From Humulus lupulus (Eukaryota; Streptophyta; Magnoliopsida; Rosales; Cannabaceae): a stretch of 64,000 nucleotides of DNA. The notes beneath the pieces are model-generated. The model was not told the origin of the DNA and ran no database searches. It worked only from the letters and a program-made list of their open reading frames with translations. Below are positions 20,680-32,165 of this stretch, piece after piece (position 1 is the first letter of the stretch; each line of letters opens with the position of its first letter). Both the position numbers and the translations under genes were made by a program. The DNA lies in assembly GCF_963169125.1 (NCBI RefSeq), contig NC_084802.1, positions 16,740,896 through 16,804,895 on the forward strand, given 5' to 3'.

Positions 20680-22741
20680 GCGTCTGTGAATATATTATTT
20701 CTAAATATCGCTTTCAGAGTGGTAGTTTAATTTCAAGTTGTTTAACTTGTTATTTAAATTTGGTTTGTGAGCTGGTTATTTGCTAACCAGTCATCTATTT
20801 TTGAACAATTTTTGTTATTTAAGACTCGTTATTAGACATGTATTGTCCTTTTTTAATTTACGAGTAATAAAAGAGATTACGCGCAGCGTGGTCGATTCTT
20901 GCTACAAATGTGCATGTGTGTTAATTATCCGAATAGTGTTCAACTGGTCGGTAAAATCAGACAGTGTTCAACTGGTCGATACATTCAAGCAATGTTCAAC
21001 TGCTCGAATATTTTCCATATATTCTATGTGTTTCACGAGTAATTAACTACTCGAACAGATTCGGTCAAGTAGCAAGTGACTAAGGATCTTTCAACCCTCG
21101 ATCACTTGGGGGGCACATGGGGTATACTGGTATATAATTTAACACAGGCAATAAGAGCACGAGTTAAGATATCTGTTTTTAGGCTGACTTGTAAATTTTC
21201 GAAGTCCAAAAAGGCCATTGAGCTAACTTGTTTGACAAAGCTTAAGTAACTTGGAATTTTTTAAAATTTCAAGTTAAAAGCAGATATTCGTGTGACAATA
21301 AATATTATGCTCATAAAATGTTAGAGCAATAAGAGTGTGAGAAAGTATACTTAGCATGGACTTATGAAATGTCTAGAATTTCAAAGTTAGAAAACTAAGT
21401 ATTCATGCGAAAATATAAGGCATACATCAGAGTGACTTTACTATTCACAAAAAACTTATAACTTTTAAAGTCTAAAAAGACTTAGAATGTTTTAAGTTAA
21501 CAAAGAAAAGTAAAGTATAAATGCCAATAGCTCGGCTGTATGAGAAAAATATCAAAGTTCTAGGCAACAATTGTTTTCACAAGAAAAAAGAGTAAACCAC
21601 TGGCCAGGTACAAAGTTTAGCTGATCAGGTGCAAAGTTTTCCTAGTCAGAAGAGCAGATACAACTTCCCTGGTTGGCTGAGCATACATCACTGGTCAGGT
21701 AGGAAACTCTGTTGTTGAGTATGACTAACAACAATGAGTCCCTGGAGTAAATCAAACAGAACACGAACAAATAAATGCAAAGAAAAAATATTTACTACCC
21801 AGTAAAATATTTCCTCTAAGCAGTAAAATATATTACTACCCAAATAAAAAGTATGAGAGCAACAATAATAGTCAGAAATTTTTGGTGCCCAAATGCATGA
21901 ACTATGAAGTTTTTTTTACAAACCTGAAAGCATGCAAAACCGAAGCAACTAGGCACGCGGCCGTGTTGCTGCAGGTGCGTGCCGAGTGGCCATGCTGTCT
22001 ACCCGAGCGGATGGCCACGTTCCCGAGAGGTTGTGCGGTGTGTCCGAGCAGCAGGGGTGCTGGGCCGAGCGGATGCTGAGTATGTCCGAGTAGGCCTGCG
22101 CACGTCCGAATGCTGGTGTCCGAGCAGCCAGGGCTGTGTCCGAGCGGACGGGGGCATTCGTCCGAGTAGCTGGGCTGCATCCGAGCGATGTGGGGGGCCT
22201 TCGTCCGAGCAGCTGGGCTGTATCCGAGCGGTGAGGCTGCATGTCTCTGAGCGGCAGCGTGCGCGGCCAAGCAGCCTAGGGTCTGCATCCGAGCGGCCAT
22301 GCGCGCGTCTGGGAGGATGGTGGTGTGCGTGTCCGAGCAGAGCATGCGTGTCCGAGTGGCTTAGACGCGCGTCCGAGCAGCTTGGGGCATACCCATTTTC
22401 CGAGCGGTTAGATGAAAATGGCCGATTGGCCATACACATATTTTCCAACAAACAATTTATCACGTATGCATTCAAGGGCCAAAAAATAATGACCAATTGG
22501 CTATAAGGTCCGAAAGGACAATAAATCTCAAGGGCATGGGGCACAAACATGTTTTCTTACTCGTGGTCGATAATACAACAAGATCAAAAAATAGAATTTG
22601 AAGAAATCACAAGACAAGTTCAATCGTGGGTTTACGTGAAAGTTATCGACCGAATGGAAGCTTTTGGATGACCTCAAAATCATTTTGCTAGAAGAAAAGT
22701 TTATCATACGAGTAAATCATATAATAAACTTGGGGGGCAAA
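20680..22741 (+). other. Non-coding 3' region of the gag-only element, with two PPT-like tracts
   Basis: After the pol stub comes AT-rich sequence that includes CACTTGGGGGGCAC at 21103-21116, matching the minus strand at 6839-6848 of the full Tat element. The true polypurine tract is AACTTGGGGGGCAAA at 22727-22741, directly before the 3' LTR. No antisense accessory gene is present. A GC-rich minisatellite lies at 21940-22420. Confidence 0.6.
21940..22420 (+). repeat. GC-rich degenerate minisatellite (GTCCGAGCRGC)
   Basis: The motif TCCGAGCGG / GTCCGAGCAGC recurs some 15 or more times at irregular spacing of about 20-35 bases, in a block far more GC-rich than its surroundings. Open frames on both strands here are Arg/Ser/Cys-rich by-products of the repeat, not proteins. 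Position is between the gag stub and the polypurine tract. Confidence 0.7.
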
Positions 22742-23784
22742 TGTTATCCCCAAAAATTGGAGTCCGATGACGTGGCAATCAGAAGTGACAAGTGGCAATG
22801 CATGGTCAGTAAATGGCACATTAATAGTCAATAAATGTGTTGGCTCTTCAGAGTTGTGATAAAGTGATCTGACCGATCTGATAGAATTTCTGTCCGACCG
22901 GTGAAGATTTTTTACTGACCAGTCAAGTGTCATGCTAGACCAGAGAAGTGTCATGACCGACCAGTCAGGTGCTTGTCCGCCCAGCCAAGTGCTTGTCCGC
23001 CCAGTCAGGTGCTTGTCCGCCCAGTCAGGTGCTTGTCCGCCCAGTCGGGTTCTTGTCCGCCAAGTCAAGTGCTTGTCCGCCCAGTCAGGAGCTTTTCCGC
23101 CCAGTTATGTGCTTGTCCGACCAGCCAAGTGTTTGGCCGACCTGTCAAGTGTTTGGCCGACCAGTCAAGTGTTTGGCCGACCAGTGGAGTGCTTTGGCCC
23201 TTCAGTTTTCCTCCTGGGTGTGGTGTGGACCGACTAAATAGAGCAGGGCTACGCAAAAGATCCCAGTAACGGCATCAACAAGAATCGGTCATACCTGCGC
23301 GGGAATCTCTCAGATATCCTGGAATAATAGCCATATTGTTGTAATATTAGATTTATTTATATTTTATTAATTAAAGTTTGTTGGAAGAACCAAAGACCCG
23401 GTAAAATGGAGATATTTATGTACGATCCATGAGCCTATAAATAAATGGCTCATGAAATCATTGAGGGGGATCGGATTTTTGGAGACTGAGAAGAACTCTC
23501 TATTTTTGAGACTTTGGGACTGTTACTTGGGGTATTCTTGGAACATTTTCTAAGAGAGTTTAGAGAGAGAAACTATGTATTTTTCTACTTACACTTAAGA
23601 AACTCAGTTGGCTCAAGTTCATCTGATCTTAAGTATAGGATATATATCACAACTCCAAGTGGATTAGGCTATTACCAATAAATTGGGGCTGAACCACTAT
23701 AAAATTATCTGTGTCGTATTATTCTCTTGAAGGTTCATTGTAGTTTTGACGTCTACTTGTCGTTGGCCAAAATCGTGGTCAACA
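22742..23784 (+). repeat. 3' LTR of the gag-only Tat element
   Basis: Same ends as the 5' LTR (TGTTATCCCC ... GGTCAACA). The 20-bp array here (22917-23200) has about 14 units against about 19 in the 5' LTR, which explains most of the size difference. The TATA box is at 23436-23443. It is followed by the ATTGC duplication. Confidence 0.9.
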
Positions 23785-23796
23785 ATTGCTTAATGC

Positions 23797-25606
23797 GTTT
23801 TCGAGCATGCATGAATGTTTGTGCATTCATGGGCTTAGCATCGAAATTTGTTGAGAAGATGATTCCTCTGTGCGTAACATTGGTTAAGAATGATTGTTTA
23901 GGAAATGCTTCGACCCTCTCTCAGCGTTAATAAAGAAGTTCAATTTGAAAATAACATTTCTCCCCCATGTCATGGTTTCAGAGGAACTCAAAGTGTGGTT
24001 GGGACATTTGTTCCAAAGACAAGTCCAGCCGTTATTGTCAATGATGATATCCTTGTTAGAGCTCCACCACATGTTCTTGACACAGCGAAGTATGATACAT
24101 ATGGCTATGATCTTTATGTCAACAACGATCTGGTTGCTGATGCAACAGTAGTTGATGGGCCATATATTAGGGAAGATTTTCCAACGCATAGTTCAGATGT
24201 TATGATAGTTGAGGAGCATAGAAGAGAAGATCGGCAAACACCTGGGACCAGCAGTTGTTGTCCAGGTCCAGGTAGAACTGAAGATAGAAATATATGGAAT
24301 TCTCCTTTGGACTTAGGTGAATGTCGTAGAAATTGGAGTGCTCCCATGTTTACCTAAGAAGATATAGAGGCCTCACATCGATATCATCCTTCCTCAACTG
24401 ACACATCTTCAAGAGAATTGCACATTGGCAAGTTCTTTCAGAACAAGCTTGAAATGAAAACCAAGGCGACCATCTTTGTGATGAAGAATAATTTTGAGTT
24501 TATGGTAAAGAAATCTGGTACTGATGTGTGGTACATAACCTGCAAGGATCCTGATTGTGGTTGGAGATTGAGGGGAAAGAAAAAAAAATGCGGTCAGAAA
24601 TGTTTGCGATTACGGTCTACAACGATGTACACACTTATTCACAAGAAATCCGAGAGAAGGACCACCTTCAAGCAGCACCATGGGTTGTTGGCCACCTAAT
24701 CAAGAGAAAATTTACTGCCGATGGTACCCGGTACATGGCAAACAACATAAGGGATGACATGAAGCACCATTTTGGGTTCGAAATGAGCTATGAGAAGGCA
24801 TGGAGATGCAGAGAAAAGACACTTATGTATGTTAGAGGCACATGTGAAGATTTATACTCCAAGTTACATGGATACCTGTGTCAGTTAGAGCAGCATAATC
24901 TAGGTACAATTACTGATTTTGTAGTCGAAGATGGTCGTTTCTTGTATTGATTATTTTCCCTTGATGTTTCTAGGAGGTGATTCCAGTATTGTCGTCCTGT
25001 CATTGTGTGGATGACACATTCTTGAAGAACAAGTATGGTGGCCACATGCTATGTGCTGTTGCGTTGGATACAAACAACCATTTGTTTCCAATGGCGTTTG
25101 GACTGGTGGGCAGTGAGAACCATAACTCCTGGACTTATTTCATGAGAAAATTGAAGGAAGCCATAGGGGACGTTGACAACCTAGCCTTTGTATCAGACAT
25201 GCCTGCAAGCATTACTCATGCTTTGGAGGTTGTATTCCCAGATGCCTACCACGGTGCTTGTTACCACCACATCTGTATGAATGTGATGGCAAAATTCAAA
25301 ACCGACCACTGTCAAGACATCAGGGAGTGTGCAACGTACGTGTATCGAAAGACAGAATTTCACAAATTCTTTGAAAAGATTAAGGTAATTGATCCTCTCG
25401 TTGCTCAATATCTTGAGGGATTTGGTTTTGAAAGGTGGACTCGTGCTTATTTTCCTGTAAATCGATACAATATCATGAAGAGCAACTACGCAGAAAGCTT
25501 TAACAATAAAACCAAGGAGGCAAGGAACTTTCCAATTGCCTTACCCCTACAAGTAACACGAGTAGGAAACTGCTTCTCCAATGACATAATAAGGCCAAGC
25601 ATCTGA
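23797..25606 (+). pseudogene. Mutator-like (MULE) transposase, degraded
   Basis: The N-terminal part is fragmentary (FVEKMIPLCVTLVKNDCLGN). Next comes the Mutator DNA-binding zinc region (ELHIGKFFQNKLEMKTKATI, WYITCKDPDCGWRLRGK). The MULE catalytic core follows, with first Asp in CVDDTFLKNKYGGHMLCA, second Asp in AFVSDMPASITHALEVVFPD, the CYHHICMNVMAKF segment and Glu in SNYAESFNNKTKEARNFP. There is a TAA at about 24355, a frameshift in the A-run near 24577-24590, another break near 24950-25010, and a frame loss after 25560. The C-terminal SWIM zinc finger is absent. An intact protein would cut and paste Mutator-type elements. Confidence 0.85.
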
Positions 25607-25639
25607 AGAAAAAAATGTTAATACCATTTTTAAGCAATC

Positions 25640-26015
25640 TAGTAACCATCGAGGCTTGTCGAGGCATATCGAGGTACACTTAAATAAAGCAATCATTGAG
25701 GCCTGTCGAGGGAACCTCTAGATTTATGTACAATAGAGTTCCATCGAGACATGTCGATGTCTATCGAGGCACATTCAGATTCTATATATATAAACAAGCC
25801 TATTGATTTCTATCGAGGCCTATCGAGACACTCAAAATCCTACAAATTCCAAAATTGTTCACTTTATATCGAGGCCAGTCAGATTCTACACATAAATAAG
25901 TCTATCAATTTCTATCGAGGTCTATCGAGGCATTTCGATGTGACATCCCTCGTATCCTATCGAGGTCAATCGAGCCCTATCGAGGTCTATCGAGACATAT
26001 CGATTTCTATCGAGG
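25640..26015 (+). repeat. TATCGAGG-type minisatellite
   Basis: More than 20 copies of TATCGAGGYC / TGTCGAGG / TATCGAGACA occur in about 375 bases, often about 10 bases apart and clustered (for example CTATCGAGGTCAATCGAGCC near 25958). Copies are diverged. The array lies directly after the transposase remnant and could be the subterminal region of that element. Confidence 0.75.
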
Positions 26016-28080
26016 TGGAGACAAAAATTTGAAGAAAAAAAAACCCAGATTTTCCTATGAACAACCCCGATCTAACCTATGAACAAAAAATCACAGGACA
26101 AACAGGCACAGACAAACAAACCCAGAAATGGATCGAGGACTCACCTTCGTTTTCTTCTGGGTGGCTTCTTCGAGCCTTGGGTCGTCCCCTCCGACGTTGT
26201 CGCCTCTTTGTTCGTCCCCTCCGATGCACCAACGACCACGACAGGGATCCAAGCATTGCCAATGGAAGATTTAGGGATTTTTTTTTTGGATTCTTGTTCG
26301 TGATCGAGAGATTTGAGAAGAGATTTGGGGTTTCTTTTTTAGCCCAAGATACTTATGGAGAGAATAGAGAGACCGAGAGAAGAGAGAGAAATAGTGGAAA
26401 CAAATGTCACAAATATTTTGGGAACTAAGAAAAATAATAGGACCAATTTGACATATGTGGGTAGGATAATTTTGATATGAAATCTCATTTATTGCATAAT
26501 TACTTAATTTTCCCAACAAAAAAAATTAAACAAATAATCTAAAAAATAGGATTAAAAAAATTAAAATCTAAGTATTAGAAGTCCAATCTATTGAAGCGAA
26601 GATAACAACAAATTTTAATCTAATTCATTTTTATGAGTTTAAATTTAAATAATTTTAATCAATCAAAATCATACTAACAATGAAAAGAAAGTCTACACCA
26701 GCTTTTAATGTGACATTTTTTTTTTCATTAATTTCTGCCATTTATAGCAACCTTGAGTCGATGCTAGTGAGTTGCATGTGCATTATACCCACAAATATTT
26801 CATTATTATAAAACTATAAATATATATTTATATAAATTTTTATATTTGAAAAAATTATATAATTTAATTTAAAAAGGGTAAGAAAAAGAGAGAGACAAAT
26901 TCTTTTGCACACCATTCTTTTTCTTGTTTTTTACTTTTGCTTTTCAGATCTCTTTTGTACTTAAAAGCAGGGGCAACAGAGCCACAAAACTACAAGTTTA
27001 CAAGCTTATTCATTTGAAAAGTTCTTAAAAAAGAGATAATTAACCTGATCTTTTTTTATACAACCAAACCGCACAAACCTTCAAATAAATTTTAAAAAAA
27101 AAAGGATTTGTTTTAACCTCTTTTACCCCAAGAAAATTATTGGCATCTCTTTTCTTGTTTTTACTTTTGTGTTTTGGCCTTTGAAGTTTATATAGGGATG
27201 TCGCTTTTAATTATTGTTTGAAAAGTAGATTTAGTTTTTTAAAGGCTATGTAATGTAAGTGAGTTTTTGTTCCATCTTTTACAGTGATATAATAAATTTG
27301 AACCAAATAATGATAAAGGATACAAATTAATTAAGATAAACTTAATTTTTTATTATTTTTATTTTAAAAATATGACAAGTAGTAAAATATTTTACAAAAA
27401 ATTAATTTCTAATCGTAAATTATGTTGTGATTAAATGTACAATATGAATAATACAAGTGAAATATTTTAAATTTGTAATAAACAATTTAGTGAATAATAC
27501 ATTAATATGATTAATTGGACTAAATGTACTTTTAGTTGCAACCATAATATCATTCTACTCATGATATACAATCATGATTAAAATAAATATATGGCCAATA
27601 TGTATATAAACAGAATTTTAGCTTGACTAAATCATTTTTACAAGCACTTTTTTGCATAATTAAAAACATGCACGACTTTTTTCATTCTTCTTCTTCAAGT
27701 TATATATAATACATGACTTTTTCTTTTTCTTTTTCTTTTTCTTCTTCAAGTTATATATCATACATGTATAAGGTAAAATTTTAGGAAAATATAGTCAAGG
27801 ACATCACTAGCTAGTGTCAATTTTAAGGAGGTTCTATCAAAATTTTATTATTTATTGTTGCAGTTATTGGATATTGACTTTTTTATTGAAGCATATTGGA
27901 TGATGATTAAATGACTAAAATAATTTGAGTAGTTGCTCTTGGATTTAGTGTTGTAATTAAATGCCAATTAACAATGGTAATTTTATTTATTATTAAAAAA
28001 GAGAGAATAAAATACATGGTCCCCAACCTAACCCACTTTTTGCATTTAGATCTCCAACTCCAAACATTTTGTATTTAAAT
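26016..28080. other. GC-richer leader-like patch, then AT-rich spacer
   Basis: 26041-26410 is GC-richer than its surroundings, with CT- and GA-rich stretches and short open frames on both strands that resemble no family. It could be a captured gene end or the far end of the Mutator-type element. From 26500 on the sequence is AT-rich with poly-A/T runs and a (TTTTTC)n microsatellite near 27718-27745; no gene is visible. Confidence 0.4.
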
Positions 28081-28089
28081 TTTCAACAT

Positions 28090-28652
28090 TTTCAAAAGTT
28101 AGTATCCTTAGTCATTTTCACTTTTTCTGTCCTAATTTTACATTAAAAAATTAGAATTTTATTGCAAAAAATTCCAATTTATACATTCTTTTGCACTTAG
28201 GTTCCAACTCTATAAATTTTGGTACTAATTTTTTTTTTCTAAACAAATATAAGTTCAAATTTATTGACAATATTCTGTAATTATTTTTAATTCATAAATA
28301 TATGAGATTTATTATAATATCTAAAAAATATTTAAATTTGTTTTTTAAAATGTAGTTTTAAAATAGTTACAATAAATAGTTATTATTATATAATTTATGA
28401 TAATTTCAATAACTGTACTATAATTTTCAAAATCTTAAATGATAAATTATTAATATTTTTAAATCAAAAAATTATGTTATTAATTTTATTTTGATTGATT
28501 AGATTTCATGAAAAAATTATTGCCAAAATTTAAAATTGAGGACCTAAGAACAAAAAGTTGTACAGTTAGGAATTTTTGCTACAAAATCTTATTTTTTTAA
28601 CAAAAAAAATTGAATGGGAAAGTAAAAAGAACTAACAATGCTAACTTTTCAA
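28090..28652. mobile_element. Fold-back element with long diverged inverted repeats
   Basis: The left arm (28090-28223: CAAAAGTTAGTATCCTTAGT ... GCACTTAGGTTCCAACTC) reappears reverse-complemented as the right arm (28520-28652: CTTGAAAAGTTAGCATTGTT on the minus strand, then GTTCTTAGGTCCTCAATT). Arms are about 135 bases with many mismatches; the centre is AT-rich and non-coding. This resembles a long-TIR MITE, perhaps Mutator-type. No clear target duplication was seen. Confidence 0.5.
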
Positions 28653-31600
28653 GAAAAATAGATGGAAAAAATACTAGTGGTTTCCACTAATATCTATCAT
28701 TCCTAAAATGAAGATAGATAAAACTTTTTTAATATACCACTTAAATTAAAATGACCTATTTATAGTTTTTTAAAATTTAAAATAATTCAAATTTTTTTTG
28801 TTAAATTATAATCTTACTTTTATTCTTATTTTCCTTGTTCTCTCCACTAAGCAACATAAGCAAAATATATATTTTCTTTCCTATCACCTCTACTTTCTAT
28901 CTCTCATTATTTTTCTTTCCTTTGAACTAAATATAGTGTAAATCAGTGCCCTTTTTTGAGAAGCACTTTGTTAAGCTATTTGTTTCTTTGTATAGACATT
29001 CACTTTTTTTTCTTTGCTTAAAAACTCTCTTTTAGTGAAACCTAGTAAGGCATTTGATAGAAAAAAAGTGACTTTTGAGGCCAAAACATAAGTTGTGCCA
29101 AAGGAAAGTAACTTACTCAAATTGCCTTAAATATTGCACTATATATGTATGGTATCCTTAAAACTAATGGGTAAAAATTTATTAAAGTATAATACCAATA
29201 ATATTTCTTGAAAACAATAATAATAAATAAAAAAAGAAATAAATAAAACAATGTTTCAATCCAATTGAGAGGGAGGGGTGGCAGTTTGGTTTGGAGGAGG
29301 GACCCTCAGTTTGGTGTGCCTAGATCATTCCTGACATGAGTTTTTTTTCTTTTCTTTTTGTATGGTTATTGAGAGAAAGAGGGGGTTGTCACTTGTCATT
29401 TTCACAATCACTTTAGAATATGGGGTTTAGCATTGCACTACTAGTTGCTGCTATAATATTCATCCTCAGATGTGGTTATAGATTGTTGTCATCATCAATG
29501 ATCATCATCATCATCAAATCGAATTCATCACCATTCACCAATAATATTTAATTAACTTTTCATTCTTTTCTTTTTAATATTCTATTTGAACGAACATCAA
29601 TAGCATTATTGTTAGTAACCAATAATTATGTATACTACGTTTACATGTATCTACATATATTTGATGATCTATTCTATGTATTGTACACCAAGAATAAACA
29701 TGTGGTGTGGTTAGGTATTGCTTATTGATTTTGCTAGTGAAAAAGGTACCAAAAATCTTTTTTTCTTTTATTATTATTGAGTCTATTTGAGCATTTATGA
29801 TCTCAAGTAATCCATCTCTGACCCATCTAGATGGGTTAGCCTTGCCAAGCTATTCAGATTGTGTTTGTGGAATTATGGTCATGATAATTTTGCAAAATAG
29901 ACAAAAGGAGATTTGAGAGAGAATAAAAGGAAGGTTAGGTTTTTATTATATTAAAAGAAATGATAATAAGAATACAAGAACAACAAAATATATAGCCAAA
30001 ATAATAAGAGGCTAAAAGACTAAACTACTCTTACATATTAATAAAACTTATATTATTAACAGTATCTTGTGTGGCTTAAAGACTTTGTGGACTGCTCCAT
30101 ACTTCGGGTGGTTTCCTCGGCCCTAATTAAGTCAGTCTATATGTACGATTTAAGAGATGCGTGTTAAAATTATTATATATATGGACTAATATAATTACAA
30201 ATATTATTCCTTAAAGTGCCTACCCTCTACTTGATCAACAACACAAATTTAACCTCAAGATGCCAAAATGAACTAATGGTTGTGAGCAATATTGGATTTT
30301 TCCTGTGAAAGGAACCCAATTATCCCCCATTCACTCCAAGTTGATGATTGAGGTTCAAAAGCTTTTTCTCTATAAGCATTATCTGATATATATTAAGACC
30401 ATTACTTATATTTAAGAATAAACAAAGTATTTATATAAATTTTAAATTTTAGTAGATTTTTTTTTTTAACTTTGTTTTTTAATTTTAAAAAAAATGAATA
30501 TTTAAATGTGATTTATTTAATATGTTATGTAAGTAAAATAGAAGTATTTTTTTGTGATTAATTTTTTTTTTTTGTCATGACCGCACTTTTTATTCCACGG
30601 AATCACAAAACATTTAGTTTACTTGTATAATCAATGATCATAATAATTACTTAGTTAGGGATCAATGATCAATATATATACGCACACATATATATAGTCA
30701 CTACACATTATTCATTATTTATTGATGCTTTTAAGGTTTTTGCTAACTGTTAGGTTTCTTTAATAAAGTCGAGGCAAAAAGAGTAAAAAACAAAACATTA
30801 ATAATTCAAAAAGGGCCAAACAATTTTACCTTTTTTCAATGGTTGGTTTAAAAAAGATAAAATTAAATATATATATATATATAAACGAAATGAAATAATA
30901 CTCAGAAGAAGCTCAGCCTGCAAATATTCCAATTATTAGACAAGATTTACAAACCTAAAAGGCTTTAGGGCTTATGACCTAAAAAGTCATTTTCAGTACA
31001 AACCATCATTATTACCATCATCTGATCTAGATTTTTCTTTTTCTTTTTCTTTTTCTTTTTCATTTTCTTCTTCTTCTTATTGTTGTTTATTTATTTATTC
31101 TTATTATTATATTATAGTAACCTTCGTATAGTTGTTATAATATGGACCAATTAGGTATAACAACAATAGGCATCACCAAATATATAATAATGATCAGTAC
31201 ATACATATTATAATTTGTAATGATCATAAAGATTGGTGACATTATAAGCATTTGAAATGATTATATATGATGCAATATGTTATATGTGTTAGAGGTTTAA
31301 TTAGTTTGGTTATAAAGAAAGAGTAGTGAGATGAGGTGAGGACCACAAAAGAGAGAAGCAGCTTTGGCAGAGGGAAAAAAACACGTACTTTGGCTGTGAA
31401 AACTTAATGGAATCTCAAGAAACTACTGATGATGACAAGGTACGTACATTTACCTTTCAAAAGTGATGAGACTTATATATATATATATTTATATATATAT
31501 AGATGAGTACTTAGGGTGGGGTGTGTGTGTGTTCTTTTACTTGATTAAAAACTTAAATGTGTGTGGGGATAGGATATGCATATGATAGAGAGAAAAGAAC

Positions 31601-31682
31601 CCCGTGAAAGTGCCGACACTTCTCTCCATATTATTTTATATATATATATATATTCATTTATATAAATGTTGAAGAAGAGAAA
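28653..31682. other. AT-rich spacer, no certain gene
   Basis: Long A/T runs, a 16-bp palindrome (29821-29836), (TTTTTC)n at 31034-31078 and (TA)n near 31480 and 31638. The minus strand from 30062 to about 29860 reads TGTTAATAATATAAGTTT with polyA-signal-like AATATAATAAAAACC and may be a copia LTR scrap, but no duplication supports this. A short candidate coding start lies at 31407-31439 (see findings). Confidence 0.4.
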
Positions 31683-32165
31683 TAAGGGTTGCACACGAGT
31701 CAGATTTTTGGGTTTTGAGTGCATCGGGTTCGGGTTTTGCGGGTTTCAGGTGGATGAAAGTGGTACCGAATCCCATCCGAAATTTTTGGGTTTTGGGATG
31801 ATTTCGAATTTCGGGTGGGATTGGTCCAAAAATGGGCTTGGGGCTGAAAATGAGCATTAGTAAAAAAAAAATTCAAAAATACCATTTTTTTGAATTTTTT
31901 TTACTTTTCACATGTTTTTTTAACTTTGTTGTTTGTGTTGTTAATGTTGATTTTTTTACAAATTAGGTCTTGGTAATTTAAAAAAAAAAAACATTAATTT
32001 TTTTGAATTTTTTTTTAATTAACCTGAACCTGTGTGCCTTTAATTTCAAAATCTGAACCCGACCCGAACCATGTCGGGTTCGAATCGGATTTCACCTGAA
32101 TTTGATGGGTTTTGCAAAAATTCGGGTTTATTGGGTCGGGTTTTCGGGTCAAATGTTCACCCCCT
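31683..32165. mobile_element. hAT-like non-autonomous element
   Basis: The left end is TAAGGGTTGCACACGAGTCA and the right end on the minus strand is AGGGGGTGAACATTTGACCC, an imperfect inverted pair of the type seen in plant hAT MITEs. Flanks AAGAGAAA and AAGAGAAG match at seven of eight bases. The interior is G/T-rich with repeated CGGGTTCGGGTTTT-like motifs and no transposase. Confidence 0.5.

Larger units (their letters stand above)
17288..23789 (+). mobile_element. Non-autonomous, gag-only Tat-type LTR retrotransposon
   Basis: The element at 17293-23784 is bounded by two LTRs and by perfect ATTGC target duplications (17288-17292 and 23785-23789). It has a primer-binding site, a gag remnant, a stub of the protease junction, a GC-rich repeat tract and a polypurine tract, but no protease, RT, RNase H or integrase. 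LTR sizes are 1134 and 1043 bp. By eye the LTRs differ by a few percent outside the tandem array, so the insertion is moderately old. It must have moved using proteins of a related full element such as the one at 3864-16060. Confidence 0.9.

Noticed and set aside
21902..22550. Several long overlapping open frames on both strands
   Set aside because: They lie in a GC-rich minisatellite; stop codons are rare because of the repeat unit.
25640..26015. TATCGAGG repeats considered as a CRISPR-like array
   Set aside because: Units are too short, spacing is irregular and this is plant nuclear DNA.
26057..26428. Overlapping open frames in the GC-richer patch
   Set aside because: Open on both strands, Arg-rich, with no family resemblance; could be leader sequence but cannot be supported as a gene.
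29859..30062. Possible solo copia LTR on the minus strand
   Set aside because: TG and CA ends can be chosen but no target duplication matches.
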